A stretch of DNA of 29,447 nucleotides from IMG/VR virus record IMGVR_UViG_3300025886_000108, positions 1 to 29,447 of that record; one strand, given 5' to 3'. Under the pieces are notes generated by a model. That model made no database searches. It was not told where the DNA came from and saw nothing but the letters and a program-made list of their open reading frames with translations. The number at the start of each line of letters is the position of its first letter. The stretch's first letter is position 1. The DNA comes from a virus. The translations under genes and the position numbers were made by a program. Shown one piece after another: positions 10,579 to 17,295 of the stretch.

Positions 10579-12756
10579 ATGGCAGTTGATGAAACTATGA
10601 ATTCAGCAATGGATGAAGAAGAAAATTTAGAAGAATTAGAATCCTTAGTAATTGACATTAATTCTAAATTTCAATCTTGTACTGATAAGAGAAGTGACGA
10701 TGAAGATAGATGGTTACAAGCTTATCATAATTATCGTGGCAAGTATTATAAAAATATTCATTTTACTGAACATGAAAAGTCAAGAGTATTTGTTAAAGTT
10801 ACTAAAACAAAAGTTCTAGCAGCTTATGGACAAATCATAGATGTATTATTTGGTACAGGAAAATTTCCATTAACAATTGAAGAGACTGTTGTACCTGAAG
10901 GTATAGATGAATATGCACACATGAATCCTATGAAGGAGGAAATGGGTGTTGACCAAATAGAACCTCAAATAGAAGGTAACTTAGATTACAACCCTCAATC
11001 ATCACAAGAAGAAATGGGTGATAATGGTGGATTAGGTTTTCCAGGTGATGGAAATGATTTACCACCAGGAGCTACATTTAATAATTTAGGTGGAGTTAAC
11101 TTAGGTGGACTACAAGAAGAATTTGAAGAAGCAGATTTATCTTCAGGACCATCTCCAGTTCCTGAGATGCCACAAATTAAACCTGCACAAATTGCAGCAA
11201 GAAGATTACATAAATTAATTGAAGACCAACTAGATGAATCAGATGCTAATGTTGCATTACGAAGTGCAATATTTGAATCTTGTTTATTAGGTACAGGAAT
11301 TATAAAAGGACCTTTTACTTACAACAAAACTTTACATAAATATTCTAATGCTGGTAATGGTAGAGAATATCAAGCTGAACAAGTTAAAGTTCCTAAAGTA
11401 GAATTTGTTAGCATATGGGATTTTTACCCAGACCCTAATGCTAGAAACATGGAAGAAGCAGAATATGTTATTCAAAGACATAGATTAAATAGACATCAGT
11501 TTAAAGATTTATTAAATAGACCTTACTTCAATAAAGAAGCTATTTATAAATGTTTAGAGATGGGTCCAAAGTATGATAAGAAAAGTTGGGAAACATCTAT
11601 TGATGCAGAAAATAATTCATATGGAGATTTAGAATCTAATAGATACGAAGTATTAGAATACTGGGGAACTATAGATGCAATGTCTGCTAGAGAACAAGGT
11701 TTAGATATTGATGAAGAGATAGAAGATTTTGAAGAAGTTCAAGTTAATATTTGGACTACTAATGGAAAAGTAATTAGAATAGTAGAAAATCCTTTTACTC
11801 CATTTAGAATACCTTATCAATCTTTTTCTTATGAAACAAATCCTTATCAATTCTTTGGTATAGGTGTTCCAGAAAATATGGATGATGCACAAGCTATTAT
11901 GAATGGTCATGCAAGAATGGCAATTGATAACTTAGCATTAGCAGGTAACTTAGTTTTTGATATTGATGAATCAGCTTTGGTTCAAAATCAAAACATGGAA
12001 GTTTACCCAGGAAAGATTTTTAAAAGACAAGCTGGAGTTCCAGGTCAAGCAATTTATGGAATTAAGTTTCCTAATACTGCAAATGAAAATATGCAGATGT
12101 TTGATAAGTTTAGACAACTTGCAGATGAATCAACAGGTATACCTTCTTACTCACATGGTCAAACAGGAGTAACAGGTATGACTAGAACAGCATCAGGTAT
12201 GTCAATGCTTATGGGTGCTGCATCTTTAAATATTAAAACAGTCATTAAAAATATTGATGACAGCTTAATTAAACCTTTAGGAGAATCTATGTTCCAATGG
12301 AATATGCAATTCTATGAAGGTGATTTACCAATCATGGGTGACTTTGAAATTAAAGCAACAGGTAGTTCTTCTTTAATGAGAAAAGAAGTTAGGTCTCAAA
12401 GACTTACTATGTTCTTACAAACAATTCAAAATCCATCTATTGCTCCATTCGTTAGAATATCAGAAGTTATAAAAGAGTTAGCATACTCTCTAGATTTAGA
12501 CCCTGATGAAATAATTAATTCTAAAGATGAAGCAGAAATTTATGCTAAAATTATAGGATATCAAAATGCTCAACAAGGAACTAGCCAAGAAGCTCCTATC
12601 CCTGGTCAACAGCCAGGAATGGAAACACCTGGAGGAGTACCTGAACAAGGTGCAGAACCAAACAACTCAGGAAATGGCGAGGGGATTGACCCAACAAACA
12701 ATCCAGCAATGCCAGGGGAGATGGCTTTTTCTGGACAGGTTGAAGAACCTGCCTAG
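10579..12756 (+). CDS. Portal protein (head-tail connector)
   Basis: A 725-aa protein forming the ring through which DNA enters and leaves the head. ATG 10579 has AGGA upstream. An N-terminal helical part is followed by an acidic and Gly/Pro-rich stretch (about 110-205). The conserved core begins at AARRLHKLIEDQLDESDANV and includes WDFYPDPNARNMEEAEYVIQ, FRIPYQSFSYETNPYQFFGI, and a TGMTRTASGMSMLMGAASLN region typical of podovirus/P22-type portals. The C-terminus is a flexible Gln/Pro/Gly-rich tail. Length (600-760 aa) and position after the terminase fit. The C-terminal end may involve a frame change at a T5 run near 12725. Frames on other strands and phases within it are otherwise shadows. 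Confidence 0.9.
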   Translation: MAVDETMNSAMDEEENLEELESLVIDINSKFQSCTDKRSDDEDRWLQAYHNYRGKYYKNIHFTEHEKSRVFVKVTKTKVLAAYGQIIDVLFGTGKFPLTIEETVVPEGIDEYAHMNPMKEEMGVDQIEPQIEGNLDYNPQSSQEEMGDNGGLGFPGDGNDLPPGATFNNLGGVNLGGLQEEFEEADLSSGPSPVPEMPQIKPAQIAARRLHKLIEDQLDESDANVALRSAIFESCLLGTGIIKGPFTYNKTLHKYSNAGNGREYQAEQVKVPKVEFVSIWDFYPDPNARNMEEAEYVIQRHRLNRHQFKDLLNRPYFNKEAIYKCLEMGPKYDKKSWETSIDAENNSYGDLESNRYEVLEYWGTIDAMSAREQGLDIDEEIEDFEEVQVNIWTTNGKVIRIVENPFTPFRIPYQSFSYETNPYQFFGIGVPENMDDAQAIMNGHARMAIDNLALAGNLVFDIDESALVQNQNMEVYPGKIFKRQAGVPGQAIYGIKFPNTANENMQMFDKFRQLADESTGIPSYSHGQTGVTGMTRTASGMSMLMGAASLNIKTVIKNIDDSLIKPLGESMFQWNMQFYEGDLPIMGDFEIKATGSSSLMRKEVRSQRLTMFLQTIQNPSIAPFVRISEVIKELAYSLDLDPDEIINSKDEAEIYAKIIGYQNAQQGTSQEAPIPGQQPGMETPGGVPEQGAEPNNSGNGEGIDPTNNPAMPGEMAFSGQVEEPA

Positions 12757-12785
12757 TCAAGTTAGAGAAATACTAAAAGATAGTG

Positions 12786-12814
12786 TTGACTAAACACTTT
12801 TCTATTGTTATAAT
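12786..12814 (+). promoter_or_regulatory. Promoter after the portal gene
   Basis: TTGACT (12786-12791), a 17-base spacer and TATAAT (12809-12814). The -10 is preceded by TTGT, as at 7632, and the -35 by GTG, as at 7609 and 20774. The expected start is about 12821, 15 bases before the ATG of the next gene, with an AAGGA in between. Confidence 0.75.
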
Positions 12815-12835
12815 AAACAAACAAGGATAAAAATT

Positions 12836-13852
12836 ATGTACTATAAGAAGAAAAAACCTAGAAATATGGCAACAGGTGGACTTATGTCTCAACCTCCATT
12901 CATTGCTAAACAGGATGAAGAAGATAATGGTATTAATCCATATGATGTAAATACTCCTGAATCAGCAAGACAAGGTTTACCTTCTAGACTTTTATCTAAG
13001 AAAAGAACAAGATTTAATAAAGGTGGAATAATGGATAGAGAAAATTATAATAAAGGTGATATTGCTATGTTAAAAAGAGTAGACCCTAATGATTTTCCTA
13101 CTGATGAAGATAGAGACCCTGATGATGGATACCCATTACCAGGTAGTACTCTGGCAAAAGGAATTAAAGACCAATTAATTGATAAACAAATTAATAAATT
13201 AGAATTACAAAAAGAAGTTACTGAACCAAGCGAACATAAAAATATAGATAATCAAATTCAAAAATTAGAATCTATGAAAACTAAAGTTAAAGCAGCAACA
13301 GGTGGTTATATGGATGAAAACCAAATAGCAGAAGAAACACCATTAGCTTTAAGTATTGGTGGTTCTGTTGAAAAAGAAAGAAAAGATTATCAAGCATATG
13401 CTGAAGGTGATATAGTTGAAGATGAATCTTTACTAGCACCTATGGGTATGGAAGATGATACTATGATGGCAGAAACTGATATGGAAATGGAAGCTGAAGA
13501 TGATATGGATTATGATTCAATATTAGATACATCAGCATTATCAGAAGAAGAAGAAACAGTATTAGATGAAGCTATAGAAATGCATCCAGAGTTAGAAGCA
13601 ATTTTACCTAAGTTAGTTGCAACAGAATTTACAGAAGATGAATTAGTAGAAGGACCAGGAGATGGAACTTCAGATTCAATTCCAGCACTTTTATCAGATG
13701 GAGAATTTGTATTTACAGCCAAAGCAGTTAAGAATATTGGTGTAGACAGATTAAGAAAGATGATGAAATCAGCAGAAGAAAGTTATGATGCTGGACAAGT
13801 AAGCCAAGAAGAAAATGCTGAAATGTCAGCAGAAGATTCTTTATTGGCATAA
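12836..13852 (+). CDS. Putative virion-associated acidic protein with GG motifs
   Basis: A 338-aa protein between portal and scaffold; ATG 12836 with AAGGA upstream. It starts very basic (MYYKKKKPRNMATGGLM) and carries recurring short motifs with GG (ATGGLM 12-17, NKGGIM 61-66, ATGGYM 154-159, SIGGSV 173-178). A strongly acidic Met-rich stretch follows (about 195-270). The C-terminal block VEGPGDGTSDSIPALLSDGE (271-290) followed by FVFTAKAV is, as I recall, well conserved in marine podovirus proteins from the same position. No activity is known; a head-interior or assembly role is inferred from location. The opposite-strand frame at 13510-13722 is a shadow. Confidence 0.7.
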   Translation: MYYKKKKPRNMATGGLMSQPPFIAKQDEEDNGINPYDVNTPESARQGLPSRLLSKKRTRFNKGGIMDRENYNKGDIAMLKRVDPNDFPTDEDRDPDDGYPLPGSTLAKGIKDQLIDKQINKLELQKEVTEPSEHKNIDNQIQKLESMKTKVKAATGGYMDENQIAEETPLALSIGGSVEKERKDYQAYAEGDIVEDESLLAPMGMEDDTMMAETDMEMEAEDDMDYDSILDTSALSEEEETVLDEAIEMHPELEAILPKLVATEFTEDELVEGPGDGTSDSIPALLSDGEFVFTAKAVKNIGVDRLRKMMKSAEESYDAGQVSQEENAEMSAEDSLLA

Positions 13853-13859
13853 CAGAATT

Positions 13860-13920
13860 TTTAGAGTGGTACTCTAAAGATAAACAAGCTACCTTATATT
13901 TATATAAGCCCTTGTAGCTT
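13860..13920 (+). promoter_or_regulatory. Two consecutive hairpins in the leader of the scaffold gene
   Basis: The first is TTTAGAGT (13860-13867), loop GGT, ACTCTAAA (13871-13878). The second has AAGCTAC (13886-13892) paired with GTAGCTT (13914-13920), enclosing a perfect inner stem CTTATAT/ATATAAG (13893-13899 and 13902-13908), and is followed by TGTTTTC. The second could be a weak terminator or a processing or stability element between the acidic-protein and scaffold genes. Confidence 0.55.
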
Positions 13921-13972
13921 TGTTTTCAATCAATAACCAAAATTTAGCTACCTTCACAGTTAAAGAAGCCCT
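13887..13972 (+). repeat. Direct repeat AGCTACCTT-N10/11-AAGCCCT
   Basis: Unit 1 is AGCTACCTT (13887-13895) plus AAGCCCT (13906-13912). Unit 2 is AGCTACCTT (13946-13954) plus AAGCCCT (13966-13972). Both constant parts are identical while the 10-11 bases between differ. Unit 2 ends just before the scaffold ribosome-binding site (AAAGGAGG), so its pairing with unit 1 regions could control access to that site. Confidence 0.6.
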
Positions 13973-13984
13973 AAAGGAGGACAC

Positions 13985-14929
13985 ATGAAAGAAGACGAAG
14001 GACAAACTAAGGAAGTCGAAGCGAATCCTTATAACAGAAATAAGTCATGGCATACAGAAGATGTAATGCCAACAGATTTTGTTTCTGCAGATAATGGACC
14101 AGCAGATGCCAACACCGACCCTAGAGGTTATGTTAGAGAAGCTACTGACAGCAATGTCAACCCTGATACTAACTCAACTTTAGATTCGGCTACTTCGGAT
14201 AAGTCTTTACAAGAATCAGCACTTAATGTTGCTGATGCTAAACCTTATCAAAAAGTTGACTACAAAAAAAGATATGACGACCTAAAACGATATTATGATA
14301 GGAAGTTAGGTGATTGGAATGCCAAAGAAGGAGACCTTAAAGCACAGCTTCAAGCGAACCGACCAAAGTATACTCCACCAAAATCTGAAGAAGAATTAAA
14401 AGTCTTCAAAGAGGAATACCCTGACATATATGGAGTTGTGGAAACTGTATCTCACTTGCAATCTCGTAATGAGATGACAAGCTTACAAGAGGAAGTTGAA
14501 GCTCTTAAGAAAAAGAATGATTCTTTGGCAGCTCGTGAAGCTCAATTAGAGTTATCGAAATACCATCCAGACTTTAATGATATTAAAGAATCGGATGACT
14601 TTCATAGCTGGGCAGATGAACAACCAATGGAAATTAAATCTTGGATTTATGAGAACAACAACAATGGTAAACTTGCAGCAAGAGCAGTCGACCTGTATAA
14701 GAAAGACCGAGGACTTGGATTAGATAAAAAAACTACTACTGAAAGAAGGCAATCTTCTGAAGGTGCTGATTTGCTAGTTAAAACTAGAGAACAAGTTGGA
14801 GAACCTACTGATAGAAAACCTACTTTCAAATCATCGGATATTAGAAAAATGTCTGATGATGAGTTTATGCGATATGAAAAAGATATTGCTATGGCTCAAA
14901 AAGAAGGTAGATTTGTTCAAGACGAATAA
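13985..14929 (+). CDS. Capsid scaffolding protein
   Basis: A 314-aa acidic/basic, Gln- and Lys-rich protein directly before the capsid gene; ATG 13985 with a perfect AAGGAGG. A low-complexity polar N-terminus (about 1-85) leads to a basic KKRYDDLKRYYDRKLGDWNA helix. A coiled coil follows near 150-190 (RNEMTSLQEEVEALKKKNDS), then a YHPDFNDIKESDDFHSWADE segment (about 192-211) and a charged end with KMSDDEFMRYEKDIAMAQKE. This architecture and position are those of podovirus scaffolds, which template procapsid assembly and leave before DNA packaging. Its strong ribosome-binding site fits high expression. Confidence 0.85.
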   Translation: MKEDEGQTKEVEANPYNRNKSWHTEDVMPTDFVSADNGPADANTDPRGYVREATDSNVNPDTNSTLDSATSDKSLQESALNVADAKPYQKVDYKKRYDDLKRYYDRKLGDWNAKEGDLKAQLQANRPKYTPPKSEEELKVFKEEYPDIYGVVETVSHLQSRNEMTSLQEEVEALKKKNDSLAAREAQLELSKYHPDFNDIKESDDFHSWADEQPMEIKSWIYENNNNGKLAARAVDLYKKDRGLGLDKKTTTERRQSSEGADLLVKTREQVGEPTDRKPTFKSSDIRKMSDDEFMRYEKDIAMAQKEGRFVQDE

Positions 14930-14976
14930 ATTTATTTTCATTTTTATCAACAAGTAAACAAATAAGGAAAATAATT

Positions 14977-15948
14977 ATGGCACACTTTCAAGGTGGAAAT
15001 ACATTAAACTTTGTTGCTGGTGGAGTACAAGCGAACCAATTTTGGGTTCCTGAAATCTACAGTAAGAAAGTACAAATTGCTTTAAGAAAAGCATCAACAG
15101 TCGAAGCAATCTGTAATACAGATTACATGGGCGAAATCAAATCATATGGTGATACAGTTAATATCGTTAAAGAACCTCAAATAGCTACAGCAGCTTACAC
15201 TAGAGGTTTAGCAACACCAGCAACAGCTCTAACTGATGCTGAATTGGTATTAGTAATTGACAAAGCTAATTACTTTAGCTTCCAAGTAGATTCTTTAGAG
15301 AAAAAATTTGGACATATTAACTTCCCTGAAGTCGCATCTAATAACGCAGCTTATCAATTAAAAGATGCTATGGATGTAGAAGTTCTAGATAATATGTATG
15401 ATGAAGCTATTGCAGCTACAGCAGTTCTAACACCAGCAGGTAATGCAGCTAAAGCAGCTATCTTTGGTTCAGTTGCAGCTCCGATTGATATTGGACACGC
15501 AGCAGGTGAAGTAGACCCTCTTAACTTTATGAGTTCAGCAGCTCAAGTTATGGATGAAAACAACAACCCTGAAGATAACAGATGGTTTGTTGCAGCTCCT
15601 AGCTTTTATAACCAATTAGCAGATACTTCTTCTAAACTTTTATCGATTGATTACAATGCAGGTAAAGGTTCTTTAAGAAATGGTCTTGTAGCTTCTGGTT
15701 TAGTTAGAGGATTTGCTATGTACAAATCTCTTAATACTCTATCTCAAGTAGTTGGTGGTGCAGGTGCTGCACAACCTTCTGTTTTATTTGGTCATATGAG
15801 AAGTACATCATGTGCATCAGCAATGAACACAGTTGAGTCTTTTAGAAGTCCTACTACATTTGCAGACCAAGTAAGAGGTCTTCATGTATATGGAAGAAAA
15901 GTACTTAATACTGCATCAGTTGGTGCTGGTATTATTAAAATAGACTAA
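14977..15948 (+). CDS. Major capsid protein
   Basis: A 323-aa protein of HK97/P22-like type that forms the head shell. ATG 14977 with AAGGA upstream. The N-terminus (MAHFQGGNTLNFVAGGVQAN, then FWVPEIYSKKVQIALRKAST) and the GDTVNIVKEPQIATAAYTRG block near 49-68 are typical of capsid proteins of marine podoviruses. A long central helix pair with VLDNMYDEA and a P-domain-like SAAQVMDENNNPEDNRWFVA segment follow. It is Ala-rich and less skewed in codon use than its neighbours, as expected for a highly made protein. It directly follows the scaffold gene and is followed by a terminator hairpin. Confidence 0.9.
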   Translation: MAHFQGGNTLNFVAGGVQANQFWVPEIYSKKVQIALRKASTVEAICNTDYMGEIKSYGDTVNIVKEPQIATAAYTRGLATPATALTDAELVLVIDKANYFSFQVDSLEKKFGHINFPEVASNNAAYQLKDAMDVEVLDNMYDEAIAATAVLTPAGNAAKAAIFGSVAAPIDIGHAAGEVDPLNFMSSAAQVMDENNNPEDNRWFVAAPSFYNQLADTSSKLLSIDYNAGKGSLRNGLVASGLVRGFAMYKSLNTLSQVVGGAGAAQPSVLFGHMRSTSCASAMNTVESFRSPTTFADQVRGLHVYGRKVLNTASVGAGIIKID

Positions 15949-15964
15949 TCAATAATTAAATGTT

Positions 15965-15984
15965 AGGGGGAGCAATCCCCCTTT
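15965..15984 (+). terminator. Intrinsic terminator after the capsid gene
   Basis: A-GGGGG (15965-15970), loop AGCAAT (15971-15976) and CCCCC-T (15977-15982) give a very stable stem in this A/T-rich genome, followed by only three T before CATT. The short T run suggests partial rather than full termination; tail genes downstream have no strong promoter until 18229/20774. Confidence 0.75.
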
Positions 15985-16007
15985 CATTAACTTAAAGGAA
16001 ATATATA

Positions 16008-16103
16008 ATGAAATTAAAAGAACATATACCCCACATTATAGCAGAACATAAAAAAGCAATAGCAGTAGCTGTTGTAATATTAATTATTGCAATAATTATA
16101 TAA
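16008..16103 (+). CDS. Tiny membrane protein, 31 aa
   Basis: ATG 16008 with AAAGGAA upstream, TAA at 16101-16103. The product is MKLKEHIPHIIAEHKKAIAV followed by AVVILIIAIII: a basic and histidine-containing N-terminal helix and one C-terminal transmembrane segment. It is the first gene after the capsid terminator. Its position among structural genes makes a pinholin-like or virion-membrane role possible but unproven. Confidence 0.7.
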   Translation: MKLKEHIPHIIAEHKKAIAVAVVILIIAIII

Positions 16104-16112
16104 GGAAATAAT

Positions 16113-16259
16113 ATGCCAGGATATGGAATGAAAAAAAAGCCAATGATGAAACATGGTGGAAAAGTTAAAAGAAAAAATTATGGACATGGTGGTGGTGCTA
16201 TGGTTATCACTATTAGTAAAGTAAAAAATAAAGATAAAAAGAATTATAAGAAGAAGTAA
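16113..16259 (+). CDS. Very basic small protein with a GG motif, 48 aa
   Basis: ATG 16113 with AAGGAA upstream, stop at 16257-16259. The product starts MPGYGMKKKPMMKHGGKVKR, contains a GHGGG turn and ends KNKDKKNYKKK. The KHGGKVKR part resembles the GG motifs in gene 12836. The high charge suggests nucleic-acid or capsid-interior binding. No named family. Confidence 0.7.
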   Translation: MPGYGMKKKPMMKHGGKVKRKNYGHGGGAMVITISKVKNKDKKNYKKK

Positions 16260-16264
16260 GAATT

Positions 16265-16537
16265 ATGGGATTAATGTCATCTCCTGCATGGACAAGGAAA
16301 GAAGGCAAAAACCCTAAAGGTGGTTTAAATGCTAAAGGTAGAGCATCTTACAATAAAGGTAAAACTAAAACAGGTAAGAAAAGAAATCTTAAAGCACCTA
16401 GTAAAGTTAAGGGAAACAAAAGAAGAAAAAGCTTTTGTGCAAGAATGAAAGGAATGAAAAAGAAATTGACTTCCAAGAAAACTGCTAGAGACCCTAACTC
16501 AAGAATTAACAAATCATTAAGGGCATGGAACTGTTAA
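16265..16537 (+). CDS. Basic phage protein of the DUF6321 type, 90 aa
   Basis: The protein reads SPAWTRKEGKNPKGGLNAKG near residues 6-25, then RASYNKGKTKTG, RRKSFCARMKGMKKKLTS and an end DPNSRINKSLRAWNC. This SPAWxRKEGKNPxGGLNxxGR...RRxSFCARMxGM...RIxxxLRxW pattern is, as I recall, that of DUF6321, a small basic phage family of unknown function. Very high Lys/Arg content suggests DNA binding or packaging inside the head. ATG 16265 follows the previous stop by 5 bases; its own TAA touches the next ATG. Confidence 0.8.
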   Translation: MGLMSSPAWTRKEGKNPKGGLNAKGRASYNKGKTKTGKKRNLKAPSKVKGNKRRKSFCARMKGMKKKLTSKKTARDPNSRINKSLRAWNC

Positions 16538-17284
16538 ATGGCAAAAGATTATAAAACATTCGTAAATGAATTATTAGTAGAATTAAATGAACCAGAAGTT
16601 ACAACAGTAGCTACTGGAGTAGGTATACAAAAACAAGTAGCTAATGTAGTTAACAGAGCTTACTTTGATATTGTTGATGCTGTTGATGATTGGTCATGGT
16701 TAAGTTCAGATGTACCTGATGACCCTTATTATGGAAATACAATTGTACCAACAGTTGCAGGTCAAAGATTTTATTTATTAAAAGCTGGGTCAGCTAATAT
16801 TGATACAGACTTTGATTCAGTAAACTGGGATATGTTTACTTTAGTAGATACAAATGCTCCATTTACAATTAATAAATTACCTTTTACAACTCTAACTACT
16901 TGGAGAAGTAATTATGCACAATCGGAAGAAGCTGCAGCTAGAACAAATACTTATGCAACTCCAGTAAGAGTTATAAGAAGTTCAGATGGTAGAAGATTTG
17001 GATTATCTCCTATACCAGATAAAGTTTATAATATTCATTTCTTTGCTTATAATAGACCTACTGCTTTAGTAGCAGATACAGATACAGTTTTATTCCCAGA
17101 ACAATACAAACCAGTTTTACTAGCAAGAGCTAGATATTATTTATATCAGTTTAAAGATAACATTGCACAATCGCAATTAGCTTTAGATGAATATAAAAAA
17201 GGATTACAAAATATGGCTGATAATTTAAATTCACCACAGCCACAATATATGTCAGATGTAAGGTTTACTTACTTACTACCATAG
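16538..17284 (+). CDS. Head-tail adaptor / tail tubular protein A-like
   Basis: A 248-aa protein starting MAKDYKTFVNELLVELNEPE. The N-terminal helix with VVNRAYFDIVDAVDDWSWLS, the central SSDGRRFGLSPIPDKVYNIH strand region and the VLFPEQYKPVLLARARYYLY helix are features of podovirus tail adaptors (T7 gp11 / P22 gp4 functional class). These sit under the portal ring and join it to the tail hub. ATG 16538 immediately follows the upstream stop. Position before the large hub gene supports the call. Sequence-level assignment is from pattern memory. Confidence 0.75.
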   Translation: MAKDYKTFVNELLVELNEPEVTTVATGVGIQKQVANVVNRAYFDIVDAVDDWSWLSSDVPDDPYYGNTIVPTVAGQRFYLLKAGSANIDTDFDSVNWDMFTLVDTNAPFTINKLPFTTLTTWRSNYAQSEEAAARTNTYATPVRVIRSSDGRRFGLSPIPDKVYNIHFFAYNRPTALVADTDTVLFPEQYKPVLLARARYYLYQFKDNIAQSQLALDEYKKGLQNMADNLNSPQPQYMSDVRFTYLLP

Positions 17285-17295
17285 GATAATAAATT

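Noticed and set aside
11701-12172. Frames at 11701-11910 (minus) and 11957-12172 (plus) in the portal gene
   Set aside because: Low-complexity shadows of the portal coding frame without ribosome-binding sites or sensible composition.
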